Source: JAVBUZ01 sp031554725 (GTDB taxonomy: Bacteria > Bacillota > Clostridia > Lachnospirales > Lachnospiraceae). From it: a stretch of DNA of 15,259 bases. Made by a program: the position numbers and the translations under genes. Positions 1-7,043 of the stretch are shown in pieces (position 1 is the first letter of the stretch; each line of letters begins with the position of its first letter). The notes under the pieces are model-generated. The model had not been told where the DNA came from. It was given only the letters and a program-made list of their open reading frames with translations, and did no database searches. The stretch is from assembly GCA_031554725.1 (NCBI GenBank), contig JAVBUZ010000257.1:1-15259 (forward strand). The letters are read 5' to 3'.

Positions 1-34
1 AAAGCACTTGTGATATAAAGCCTATTGTGATTGC

Positions 35-167
35 CTACCTAGATTTTGCTCCAATCGGTTTTGCCAAGCATTTCAATGAGCCTTTTCAAGCTTCATGTTC
101 GCAAAGGTGCTCCATGAAGTTAAGTCTCATTTTCATGGCAAATAAGCTTGGAGCAGAATCTAGGTAG
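35..167. repeat. long imperfect palindrome (~133 bp)
   Basis: The outer arms, 35-54 and 148-167, are complementary over 20 bases with one mismatch. Inside them further matching blocks occur in the correct order: TTTGCCA against TGGCAAA, an ATGAG against CTCAT block, and CTTCATG against CATGAAG around a central loop near 100-113. The whole segment could therefore fold into one long interrupted hairpin on either strand. An identical 8-base word, AAGCACTT, occurs at 2-9 and 196-203, just outside the palindrome, and could be a target-site duplication. No coding frame of note is seen. A miniature mobile element or a structured intergenic repeat is the likeliest reading; the family is not recognised. 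Confidence 0.7.
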
Positions 168-251
168 AAAGCCACATGAAGTTTTTGAATTTCAGAAGCA
201 CTTTATATATACATATATAGTAAGGTAAAAAGGGAATATAAGCAATATGAG

Positions 252-292
252 AAAGTGCCAATCAAGGTATTATCTACCCTAATTAGCACTTT
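252..292 (-). terminator. hairpin after the lipoprotein gene, possible terminator
   Basis: The arms 252-262 and 282-292 pair over 11 positions with one mismatch around a 19-base loop. The hairpin begins three bases past the stop codon of the lipoprotein gene on the minus strand. The loop is large and only a short T/C run follows, so termination would be weak. The position is the main argument. Confidence 0.4.
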
Positions 293-294
293 AA

Positions 295-1140
295 TTATTC
301 TATTTCTTTGTTGTAATCTAGCTCTATACTATCTATAAAATTATCTGCTCTAAAATCAACACTCATATAGGCAATGGGCTCTCTATCCTTGAAGGCAACA
401 AATATTGCTCCGATTGGCGGTACATCGTCGGCTTCCGAAACCTCAGCGGAGTAGACAATTACACCGTCTTGTTCTAAGGTCACATTAAAAAAATACATGT
501 AATAAGTCTCTTCTTGAAATTGTTCTTTTGCATATTTCTCAGCAACAGAGTGTTCTTCCCTGCAATGATAAAACTGTTTGGAATTCAGATTAATTGCTCC
601 TAGCTCCTCTTGAGATATAATATATATATTATCTCCCATATAATAACACGCACCAACCCAAGAAAATGCCCAATATGGTTCAACTGAAAAAGGTGTCACC
701 TGATAATCCTCCCAATTTTTCGGGTCAAAATCTAGGAGCATTATTTGAGGACTTCGTAATATGTCCTCTGTATCTGACATCGGCAAATTAAAGTCACTCA
801 GATAAATGTAGGTCCTCTCTTTTGTTTGAAAAACACCTTCTGCGTACCAGCTCCACTCTTCTGAATCTGTAAGATAATCCTTTAAATCAAAAGTATAGGA
901 GTTCTCACCTATGCTTACAGTGTATATTTTATCCTCACATATTCCTTTTCGCTCTTCTCCCTCGCTCCACCACTTATTCATAACAAATGCATTGTACATA
1001 GGGGATAATGTTTCCCACTGTGCCTCTAGCTCTTGAACTATTGGAACAAAATAAGCGGGGTAAGATTTATACTTATCTGCTGAGCATCCGCACATAAGTA
1101 TAATCATCGTAATTATTAATGTCACAATTTTCTTTTTCAT
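295..1140 (-). CDS. probable secreted lipoprotein of unknown function
   Basis: This is a 281-residue protein that I do not recognise. It opens with a lysine-rich start and a hydrophobic segment ending at M16-C17-G18-C19, which reads as a degenerate lipobox with C19 as the lipidated cysteine. The remainder is hydrophilic and rich in aromatic and acidic residues, with no visible membrane segment, and is probably exposed on the outer face of the membrane. The start is supported by a GGGGGTGA-type Shine-Dalgarno site upstream. It lies 60 bases downstream of another unrecognised exported protein on the same strand, with no clear terminator between, so the two may be co-transcribed. The function is unknown, and no enzymatic motif is evident. 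Confidence 0.75.
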   Translation of the reverse strand: MKKKIVTLIITMIILMCGCSADKYKSYPAYFVPIVQELEAQWETLSPMYNAFVMNKWWSEGEERKGICEDKIYTVSIGENSYTFDLKDYLTDSEEWSWYAEGVFQTKERTYIYLSDFNLPMSDTEDILRSPQIMLLDFDPKNWEDYQVTPFSVEPYWAFSWVGACYYMGDNIYIISQEELGAINLNSKQFYHCREEHSVAEKYAKEQFQEETYYMYFFNVTLEQDGVIVYSAEVSEADDVPPIGAIFVAFKDREPIAYMSVDFRADNFIDSIELDYNKEIE

Positions 1141-1200
1141 TTTCCGTCACCCCCATAATATTAGTGGTTATTAACCTGTTCGTTTACGAATTAAAGTTGT

Positions 1201-2028
1201 TTACTTACTTTTTTTACTTGCTAGCTTATAGGAAATAATGAAAACAACAATTGCCACTACTGGACACAAACAAATCAGAATACGAGAACTATATTTCTTT
1301 TTCACTGCTATAACTTCTTCACCGGTATTTATCTCAGTACTATCATTCACTGATGGTTCCGCAATTTGTGTTGCTCCCTTTTCGTTCTCTTCATCTTCTG
1401 TTTCTGCTAGTTTTTGAATATAAATGTCCATAATATTATAGCCATACTCATATCCTTGGTTTGATAAATCTCCCCATTCATATGGCCTCTTTGTTTCTGC
1501 CTCATATATTTCTGTACCTATTAGAACACCATCTTTTATCTCCGCTTCTACGTAAAATGAGAAATTCCAATCGGATTCACTTTTTGCATACCACCCTGCC
1601 GCTTCGACATACTGGTTAAATTTCCGTTCTATTTTTTCTGCTTTAGCAAACCCTGCATCTTCAATTAGTTTGATAATTCCCGCTTCGTCTAAAATGCGTA
1701 CTTCCTCAATGTCTATTCCCAATCTAGCACACATGCCTTTTATTTTAGGTTGGTCATATGGAAGTACTTGCATGTTACTAACTTTAAATGACATATCTAT
1801 GTCTATGCATAGAAGATTTTCTTCTTCCTTTAGTAGTCTAACCCTTGTATAATTTTCTTCTTGGATTTCGTACATTACAGAAATATCTTCTTTTAACTGT
1901 TCCACAACAATTGCAGTAACTTCATCAACTATTTCCTCATTTGATGCTGCAATAACGCTAATCTCAGCTCTTGAAAGCAGTAAAAGAACAGACATCGTTG
2001 ATATAGCTTGTAATAGAAACTTTTTCAT
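1201..2028 (-). CDS. exported protein with C-terminal membrane anchor, unknown function
   Basis: This is a 275-residue protein that I do not recognise. Residues 1-28 form a plausible signal peptide (MKKFLLQ start, hydrophobic L-rich core, A-A-S near the cleavage region). A mixed, acidic extracellular region follows to about residue 205. Next comes a low-complexity Glu/Thr/Ser-rich linker (about 205-240), then a Lys-Lys-Lys-Tyr stretch and one hydrophobic helix (about 248-267) with a KKSK cytoplasmic tail. The layout is that of a surface protein held by a C-terminal transmembrane helix. The anchor lacks an LPXTG sorting motif. An AAAGGA ribosome binding site precedes the ATG. A promoter candidate lies at 2056-2084, overlapping the end of the amidase-domain remnant. 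Confidence 0.75.
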   Translation of the reverse strand: MKKFLLQAISTMSVLLLLSRAEISVIAASNEEIVDEVTAIVVEQLKEDISVMYEIQEENYTRVRLLKEEENLLCIDIDMSFKVSNMQVLPYDQPKIKGMCARLGIDIEEVRILDEAGIIKLIEDAGFAKAEKIERKFNQYVEAAGWYAKSESDWNFSFYVEAEIKDGVLIGTEIYEAETKRPYEWGDLSNQGYEYGYNIMDIYIQKLAETEDEENEKGATQIAEPSVNDSTEINTGEEVIAVKKKYSSRILICLCPVVAIVVFIISYKLASKKSK

Positions 2029-2055
2029 TTAAAGTATCCTTTCTTTTATAAACCA

Positions 2056-2084
2056 ATTATAAGTTAACAAAGTAATATGTATAA
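2056..2084 (-). promoter_or_regulatory. candidate promoter for the anchored exported protein
   Basis: On the minus strand a perfect TATAAT -10 (2056-2061) lies 17 bases from a weak -35, TTATAC (2079-2084). The expected start of transcription would be about 20 bases ahead of the ATG at 2028. The -35 matches only part of the consensus, so confidence is moderate. Confidence 0.45.
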
Positions 2085-2210
2085 TCACTTGATAAAGTAA
2101 TAACCGCATCCAATCTATCTGATGTAGTCCATGAACTATCTTTTGTTACTCCACCTGCAAACAGTGCCTGTGATACATAATCTGCACAGTCATTATGATG
2201 CATTAATGTC
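2057..2210 (-). pseudogene. remnant of an Amidase_6-like domain protein
   Basis: An open frame ending in TAA at 2057 encodes a stretch with N-D-C-A-D-Y-V-S-Q-A-L-F-A-G-G (about 2194-2150), followed by a Trp near 2130. This resembles the N-D-C-x-N-F-V-S-Q-x-x-x-x-G-G signature of putative amidase domains (Pfam Amidase_6) found in secreted Firmicute proteins; the Cys is the presumed nucleophile. The family domain is much longer, and the catalytic His region is absent here. Any in-frame start further upstream lies inside a terminator hairpin, and no ribosome binding site is seen. I therefore read it as a decayed fragment rather than a functional small gene. Similarity was judged by eye. Confidence 0.6.
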
Positions 2211-2213
2211 CAT

Positions 2214-2252
2214 AAAAAAATAACCCTCATTTCGAAAAGCAAACTGAGGGTT
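2214..2252 (-). terminator. rho-independent terminator
   Basis: AACCCTCA (2222-2229) pairs perfectly with TGAGGGTT (2245-2252) around a 15-base loop. On the minus strand the stem is followed by ATTTTTTT. This is a strong intrinsic terminator for minus-strand transcription. It lies immediately downstream of a predicted promoter. Confidence 0.8.
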
Positions 2253-2260
2253 ACTCCAAA

Positions 2261-2289
2261 ATACTATACACCACTATTGTATAGTTCAA
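2261..2289 (-). promoter_or_regulatory. sigma-A-type promoter just upstream of a terminator
   Basis: On the minus strand TTGAAC (2284-2289) and TAGTAT (2261-2266) are separated by 17 bases. The predicted transcription start, about 2254, falls almost on the first base of the terminator stem at 2252. The product would then be a tiny RNA of about 40 nucleotides unless polymerase reads through into the amidase remnant. Confidence 0.5.
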
Positions 2290-2390
2290 TTATTTATTCA
2301 TATTTCCCTCTTTTGCACTTCAATTTACACACTTATATTGTAAATTGTTTTACCACATTTTACAAGTGCTTCATCCATTACATAAGCAAA

Positions 2391-2430
2391 GAGCTTATCC
2401 GAGAAGTCAATTTTACTCCCGAATAAGCTC
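2391..2430. terminator. stem-loop downstream of the ABC exporter operon
   Basis: GAGCTTAT at 2391-2398 pairs with ATAAGCTC at 2423-2430, and the stem continues inward with several G-U pairs, about 15 pairs in all. It lies 11 bases past the stop of the last gene of the ABC operon. On the minus strand only CTCTTTG follows, while on the plus strand an AT-rich run with TTTTT follows. It is probably the operon's 3' end structure; terminator strength is uncertain. Confidence 0.6.
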
Positions 2431-2441
2431 AAATTTAATTT

Positions 2442-2882
2442 TTATTTAAATTCTTGATTCACCCCTACAAAGGCGCTATCCTCTTCCACGGTATTCTTGA
2501 AATCCCCAAATTGCAAAAGTATATCGCCCTTATAGCAAATCTTTGCAGCGGAGCCCTCTTCAATTCTATCATATAATGTTTTTGAAACCATAACCTCATG
2601 CTTTTGATTCTTGCCATCTACTTCTTCAAAGAGTATCTTATAGAGCTTTCCATTCTCTGCGAGCCCCAGCTCTCCTGCTCCGTTTTGAACATACGCCTTT
2701 TGGTTATAATAGTTTACTTCAAATTTGGACAAAACCTTTGCTTGCACTTCCTTTACCACTTTCTGACCACGTTTTTTTAGCTCTGCTCTTACTAGCCAAA
2801 GCAGATATCCTACAATCAGTACCACGAAGCACAATTCTATCATATTTTCAACAAAACTAAATTTAACATTTCCTATCATCAT
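2442..2882 (-). CDS. small membrane protein, DUF2500-like
   Basis: This is a 146-residue protein. A hydrophobic helix spans about residues 13-31 (LCFVVLIVGYLLWLV core), followed by a basic stretch and a soluble domain. That domain has a pattern recalling DUF2500-type proteins: an AKVLSK start, a Y-K-I-L-F-E strand, an E-V-M-V-S strand, then a turn and Y-K-G-D-I-L-L-Q-F-G near the end. The frame is open seven codons further up to a GTG at 2903, but the Shine-Dalgarno GGAGG lies inside that extension, 8 bases before the ATG at 2882, so I take the ATG. It follows the ATPase gene of the ABC exporter closely and is probably the last gene of that operon. The role is unknown; it could be an accessory subunit. 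Confidence 0.7.
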   Translation of the reverse strand: MMIGNVKFSFVENMIELCFVVLIVGYLLWLVRAELKKRGQKVVKEVQAKVLSKFEVNYYNQKAYVQNGAGELGLAENGKLYKILFEEVDGKNQKHEVMVSKTLYDRIEEGSAAKICYKGDILLQFGDFKNTVEEDSAFVGVNQEFK

Positions 2883-2911
2883 ACTAATAACCTCCTTTTT
2901 CACATGGGAAT

Positions 2912-3889
2912 CTAATCTTTTAGGTAAATCTTGGTAATAATATCATCCATGGGAAGCTCCCTAACTGAAATATCTTGAAAACTAACGTCGCTTGATATCT
3001 GACGAATAAACTCACTAATGGGCATTTGCTCTGTGTCCAGTTCTAACGTTACTTTAAGTGCTTTGCCATCTGACAATACCTTCATATAAGGAGAGTTTTC
3101 AAAATGATATGGTTTTTCCAACGTCAATTCAACAATCTTTTTCTCACCAAGACTATTTTGTAGCTTCTCCTGAGTATCATCAAAAACCTTCTTTCCATGA
3201 TTAATAACGATAACACGGTCTGCCAATTGTTTCACATCCTCTAAATCATGGGTTGTTAAAATAAACGTTGTTCCAGCCTTATTCATTGTACGAATAAATT
3301 CACGAATTTTTGCTTTTGCAATGACATCGAGGCCAATTGTTGGTTCATCAAGAAATACCACCTTGGGGTTATGCAGCATGGCCATAATGAATTCGCATTT
3401 CATACGCTCGCCCAATGATAAAACTCTCGTTGGCTTCTGCATCACCTCCGTTACATCAAATAATTCTGACAACAATTTAAGTCGCTGGTTATAGTCATCA
3501 TCTGGAATACCATAAATCGCTTTGTTCATATAAAAGCTGTCTACAGGAGGTATGTCCCAAATTAATTGTGATTTTTGTCCAAACACCGCTCCTATGTGAC
3601 TTACATACTTTTTTCTATCCTTTGATGGCATATATCCCATAACATCAATGCTTCCACTTGTGGGATATAACGCCCCACATAGCATCTTAATCGTTGTCGA
3701 TTTGCCCGCGCCATTGGGGCCTAAAATACCGCAAATCTCACCCTCGGCAACGGTAAAACTAATATCATCCACCGCATGAATGAAAACCTTCTTACGATGG
3801 AAGAAGCTGCCGACGGTTTCCTTAAAGCCACTTCCACGTTTATAGGTCGTATATGTCTTCGTTAGATTTTCGACTGTAATAATATTCAT
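2912..3889 (-). CDS. ABC-2 exporter ATP-binding protein (COG4586-like)
   Basis: This is an ATPase subunit of an ABC-2-type transporter, acting at the inner face of the membrane with the two permeases encoded upstream. Numbering from the upstream TTG, it has the Walker A motif G58-P-N-G-A-G-K-S-T66, an unusual signature LSLGERMK (158-165, against the usual LSGGQ), Walker B VVFLDEPT (178-185) and the H-loop H215. A C-terminal domain of about 80 residues follows, as in COG4586 and NatA-type ATPases. The ATG at 3889 shares a base with the permease stop codon (TGATG), which indicates translational coupling, so I prefer it to the TTG one codon earlier. With the ATG start the protein has 325 residues. 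The substrate cannot be deduced. Confidence 0.93.
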   Translation of the reverse strand: MNIITVENLTKTYTTYKRGSGFKETVGSFFHRKKVFIHAVDDISFTVAEGEICGILGPNGAGKSTTIKMLCGALYPTSGSIDVMGYMPSKDRKKYVSHIGAVFGQKSQLIWDIPPVDSFYMNKAIYGIPDDDYNQRLKLLSELFDVTEVMQKPTRVLSLGERMKCEFIMAMLHNPKVVFLDEPTIGLDVIAKAKIREFIRTMNKAGTTFILTTHDLEDVKQLADRVIVINHGKKVFDDTQEKLQNSLGEKKIVELTLEKPYHFENSPYMKVLSDGKALKVTLELDTEQMPISEFIRQISSDVSFQDISVRELPMDDIITKIYLKD

Positions 3890-4674
3890 CAACCACCAAC
3901 CCCCTCATATCGTTTTACCATCTTATTATAAATCCATATGCCAAGTAGCAAGAACAAGAGACACGGAATGCAAAGCAGTAATTCACTTTGTTTGCTTCTT
4001 CCCAGCAGCGCCATACATGGATAGAATCCAATCATTGCAACCGGCAAAACATACACGGTAATCCACCTAATTTGCTTTGGGAAAATGGATTGCGGGTACT
4101 TGCCGAAGCTCTTTACACTATCGAACATCTCCGGAATACGAGAATTTCCTACCCATACAAAACTAATTGATGCCATAATCAAATATAAACCGCCCATTAC
4201 CGCAACACCAGCGATAAATAAAATCAAAAACCGAACCACATTAATAAGTGAAAATGCAATATGTGCAAATGCCATGGATACTCCCACCATAATTCCACTG
4301 CCAACAATCAATCCAATATTTGTTGGTGCGAAGTTCCCTGCTATAATATAAAATAGCGGTGAAATCGGCCGCAACAACACAATCTCAAAGCTACCTTCTC
4401 TAATGTAGTTCATGGTATCCCATACAACGCCATTAAATAAAAGTGAAGAAACACCCAGTGACAGTGTATAAAGTGATTGTAAAAGCAGCACCTCCCAAAT
4501 AGACCATCCTGGGAAGCTTGCTCCATTTTCATAAATCACCACAGTTACAAGCGGAAACAAGACATTCGACAGTAAGGTAATAATCGTTCCTAGAATAAAG
4601 CTAGACCGATACGCTATTGCTCTTGAAAGCGCTGTCTTAATACAGACAAGATAAATAGAAACTGTTCTTCTCAT
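3889..4674 (-). CDS. ABC-2 transporter permease (second subunit)
   Basis: This is a 261-residue integral membrane protein with about six hydrophobic segments. The segment R-E-G-S-F-E-I-V-L-L-R-P-I (92-104) on the cytoplasmic side between early helices corresponds to the same position in the neighbouring permease (R-T-G-K-Y-L-T-F-S-L-R-P-I). The two are therefore diverged paralogues that probably form a heterodimer. The pattern fits the ABC-2 family (ABC2_membrane_6-type, COG3694/COG4587 pairs) that accompanies COG4586 ATPases. Its ATG overlaps the upstream permease stop codon (ATGA), and its own stop overlaps the ATPase start, so all three are translationally coupled. The transported substrate is unknown. 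Confidence 0.9.
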   Translation of the reverse strand: MRRTVSIYLVCIKTALSRAIAYRSSFILGTIITLLSNVLFPLVTVVIYENGASFPGWSIWEVLLLQSLYTLSLGVSSLLFNGVVWDTMNYIREGSFEIVLLRPISPLFYIIAGNFAPTNIGLIVGSGIMVGVSMAFAHIAFSLINVVRFLILFIAGVAVMGGLYLIMASISFVWVGNSRIPEMFDSVKSFGKYPQSIFPKQIRWITVYVLPVAMIGFYPCMALLGRSKQSELLLCIPCLLFLLLGIWIYNKMVKRYEGVGG

Positions 4675-5489
4675 GCTCCTACCCCCGTAAAGCGCTTCAG
4701 TGCAAAATGATTCACTGTTTTACTAAACAAAATCATCAATAATACCGCAGCCCCTTGTATACCAACAATGTGTGGTATGCTCATCGTAATCCCACCAAGA
4801 GTATACTTTCCTGTCCAAACCATGGCTGGCACATATAAAATATATTGGAACGGAAGAGCAAACTGTATCACCTGAACCCAGTTAGGGAAAAATACAAGGG
4901 GAATTAAGCCGCCAGAGAAAAATGCGGAAATAAGTGCAAACACATGACGGATTCCGTTGGCATCCACTAGCCAAAATGCTACCATTCCAAGTGTATAATT
5001 CACATAAAAATTCATTAGAAACGCAAGTGCAACTGAAAGTAATGTCCACCCAAGCTGCTTTGGTAACATACTTTTATGGAACAATAATGAAAAGATAATA
5101 AAACATGGTACGAACTCCACATAGAAGCCTAAAAATCGATGTCCAACTTTCTGTGCAAGCGCAAAAAAACTATGATTAATCGGACGAAGCGAAAACGTAA
5201 GATACTTTCCAGTTCGAATCAGCATTTGCAAATTCCAATCCGCAAAATCCATTGTCAAATATCCGATTAATGCAGTAACACCAAAATACCGTATCGTCTG
5301 GGACAGTTCCATACCGGCAAGTACTGCTGTATCACCATAAACTGCCGTCCAAATAAAGTACTGTACCAGAAAGTAAACTGGTCCCACAAAAATAGAAACC
5401 ATAGAATGGGTGCGATATGCTGCCCACTCCTTATAAGTTACAAATGCAACAGCCTTTAATACAGCTATTTGCTTTTTTAGAAACACCAA
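4671..5489 (-). CDS. ABC-2 transporter permease (first subunit)
   Basis: This is an integral membrane protein of about 272 residues with roughly six transmembrane segments, the first around V33-W49. It carries R-T-G-K-Y-L-T-F-S-L-R-P-I, matching the second permease, and is the partner half of an exporter. No ATG is available near the beginning. The frame opens at a GTG (5495), but a GAGGGGG Shine-Dalgarno element ends only one base before it. The TTG at 5489 has a 7-base spacing and the GTG at 5486 a 10-base spacing, so I choose the TTG with limited confidence. The gene begins about 20 bases after the serine hydrolase and belongs to the same operon. The non-ATG start might reduce its translation relative to its neighbours. 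Confidence 0.87.
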   Translation of the reverse strand: MVFLKKQIAVLKAVAFVTYKEWAAYRTHSMVSIFVGPVYFLVQYFIWTAVYGDTAVLAGMELSQTIRYFGVTALIGYLTMDFADWNLQMLIRTGKYLTFSLRPINHSFFALAQKVGHRFLGFYVEFVPCFIIFSLLFHKSMLPKQLGWTLLSVALAFLMNFYVNYTLGMVAFWLVDANGIRHVFALISAFFSGGLIPLVFFPNWVQVIQFALPFQYILYVPAMVWTGKYTLGGITMSIPHIVGIQGAAVLLMILFSKTVNHFALKRFTGVGA

Positions 5490-5511
5490 TACCACACCCC
5501 CTCATTTCTTA

Positions 5512-6696
5512 CTACATAATTCCTGACCAGATAATATTGATTACATTCCATAAAGCTTCTGGATGCCAGCCATCATCTGCAAATGGCACAAACCAAGCTG
5601 CAACCAACTCTTCCTTGGGATCAATATAAAGCGCGCTTGCGCCTGCACCCTCATGATTATAGGTTCCTTCCGAAAATGTAAACGCTGCACCGTTACGCAT
5701 ATCGAAGCCCACACCATAACCTCTCGCTGGTGTATTGCTACCCCAGCAATAATCTGGAGTATTATGTATTGCCATGGTTGTCATCTTCTCGACGCATTTT
5801 TTCCCAAGAATCCGAACACCGTTCCATGTCCCGTTATTAAGCATACATCTTCCGAAAAGACTTAAATCATATGCTGTTGAGTTAAGACCTCCACCCGTAG
5901 ACGGAATACGATCCCATAGATTATCGTCATCACCTTTTACTCTGCCATTTAGAAGTCGATTCTCCCTACGCTCATTTTGAATAATCCAGCGTGACTTGTC
6001 TGTCTTATCCATTGAAAAATAGGTGTCCTTCATTCCAAGTGGTCTGGCAATGTTCTCTTCAATATAAGTTTCTGCACTCATACCAGAAACCTTTGCAATA
6101 ATTGCACCAAGAATTACAAAACCGAAACTACAATATGCCCACTCCTTGCTCGGTGCCATACGAACACCATTTAGTAATGCTGCCTCAATCCAGTCAAACT
6201 CTTCTTTCTTACCAGATGCTTTATGCAGTTCATATCCATTTCCGATTAAATCCCATGGTTCTAGGATTGGCTCATTTGGAAGGCAGCCTCCATCAGGATG
6301 CATGCCCGAAGTATGTGTCATTAAGTGAAATATCGTTATGGCATCAAATGGCTTCTTCCCAAACTGCGGTAAAATCTCTGCAACCGCTTGGTCAAGCCGA
6401 ATGAGTCCGTTCTCTACCAGCTTCATAATCGCAACAGCCGTAAACGTCTTGGTGATTGATGCCACATAATGAATAGCATCCGCCGGAACAACACGTTCAT
6501 CCTCTGCACGAAATGACTGCTTCCCAACTCCGTTTTGTGCAATCACCTTTCCTTTACGTGTAATACAATACGACGCACACAGGATCTTACCCTCCCCAAT
6601 AATACGATCTAAATGCTGATTTAGTACCGCAATCCTTGATTCGTCATACTGTACTTCGATTGGTGCAACCTCTTTCTTTCCTTCCGAAAATAACAT
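5512..6696 (-). CDS. serine beta-lactamase-like hydrolase (class C / EstB type)
   Basis: This is a 394-residue protein of the serine hydrolase family that includes class C beta-lactamases, D-alanyl-D-alanine carboxypeptidases and EstB esterases. The catalytic S80-I-T-K83 (SxxK) and the Y188-C-S190 element (YxN position) are visible, as is a C-terminal H-E-G-A-G in the KTG position (HxG, as in esterases). M-T-H-T-S-G near residue 126 is also typical. There is no signal peptide, so a cytoplasmic enzyme is expected. That, together with HEGAG, favours an esterase or peptide hydrolase over a true beta-lactamase. A GGAGGG site supports the start. It is the first gene of an operon with an ABC exporter, which suggests it acts on the exported compound or on a related toxic molecule; that link is inference. 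Confidence 0.9.
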   Translation of the reverse strand: MLFSEGKKEVAPIEVQYDESRIAVLNQHLDRIIGEGKILCASYCITRKGKVIAQNGVGKQSFRAEDERVVPADAIHYVASITKTFTAVAIMKLVENGLIRLDQAVAEILPQFGKKPFDAITIFHLMTHTSGMHPDGGCLPNEPILEPWDLIGNGYELHKASGKKEEFDWIEAALLNGVRMAPSKEWAYCSFGFVILGAIIAKVSGMSAETYIEENIARPLGMKDTYFSMDKTDKSRWIIQNERRENRLLNGRVKGDDDNLWDRIPSTGGGLNSTAYDLSLFGRCMLNNGTWNGVRILGKKCVEKMTTMAIHNTPDYCWGSNTPARGYGVGFDMRNGAAFTFSEGTYNHEGAGASALYIDPKEELVAAWFVPFADDGWHPEALWNVINIIWSGIM

Positions 6697-6749
6697 TGTC
6701 TACCCTCCACTTATCATAAAACCCGATTTACATAGTTACATATAGGCAT

Positions 6750-6778
6750 ATTTTATTTCAAAATTCATCCTTACGCAA
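6750..6778 (-). promoter_or_regulatory. promoter of the hydrolase-ABC exporter operon
   Basis: On the minus strand TTGCGT (6773-6778) and TAAAAT (6750-6755) are separated by exactly 17 bases, and the ATG of the hydrolase is about 50 bases downstream. It is arranged divergently to the plus-strand promoter near 6822, with about 40 bases between the two. Confidence 0.6.
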
Positions 6779-6818
6779 GTTATTGTTTGACATTTTTGCA
6801 CACATAATAGAATTTATA

Positions 6819-6827
6819 TGATATAAT
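6819..6827 (+). promoter_or_regulatory. extended -10 promoter ahead of the small plus-strand ORF
   Basis: The sequence TG-A-TATAAT is a perfect extended -10 element. A good TTGACA exists at 6787-6792, but its spacing of 29 bases is too long; TTGCAC at 6796-6801 gives 20 bases. The element therefore probably relies on the extended -10. Transcription starting near 6834 would leave only about seven bases before the ATG at 6841. Confidence 0.5.
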
Positions 6828-6840
6828 ATGCGCGAACACA

Positions 6841-6972
6841 ATGAGCCAAGGTGTTATCTTACTTAGAGACAAAGATAACAACGGTAAAACCACCTATATA
6901 TCATTCCCAGCAAAGACCTCTGACGAAGCCAAAGAGCTTGGGCATCTTATGTACGAAGATTTAATTCCTTAA
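6841..6972 (+). CDS. small ORF of 43 codons, unknown
   Basis: This plus-strand frame encodes a 43-residue hydrophilic peptide with no membrane segment. It starts MSQGVILLRDKD, contains GKTTYISF and SDEAKELGHL, and ends in EDLIP. It is the only plausible gene on the plus strand. It sits between an extended -10 promoter and a very strong terminator at 6995-7032. No Shine-Dalgarno site precedes the ATG, and the expected 5' leader is only about seven bases, so it would be nearly leaderless. An in-frame stop at 6808 limits upstream extension. A perfect 8-bp stem (6853-6860 with 6872-6879) lies within the frame. It may be a genuine small protein, a fragment of a larger gene, or a non-coding RNA; I do not recognise the family. 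Confidence 0.5.
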   Translation: MSQGVILLRDKDNNGKTTYISFPAKTSDEAKELGHLMYEDLIP

Positions 6973-6994
6973 CAACGATAGCAATGTGTAAAAA

Positions 6995-7032
6995 GAAAAC
7001 GGCTGTGGCACTCATGTGTCACAGCCGTTTTC
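6995..7032. terminator. strong bidirectional terminator
   Basis: A 17-bp stem (6995-7011 with 7016-7032, one G-T pair) closes a TCAT tetraloop. It is flanked by A-rich and T-rich sequence on both sides, so it can stop transcription in either direction. It serves the small plus-strand ORF and the nuclease-family gene ending at 7044. Its core resembles the hairpins at 8204-8232 and 8423-8451. Confidence 0.9.
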
Positions 7033-7043
7033 TTCATATATTA

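Noticed and set aside
5512..6696. True class C beta-lactamase resistance gene
   Set aside because: There is no signal peptide, and the third motif reads HEGAG rather than KTG, which is closer to esterase or peptidase relatives.
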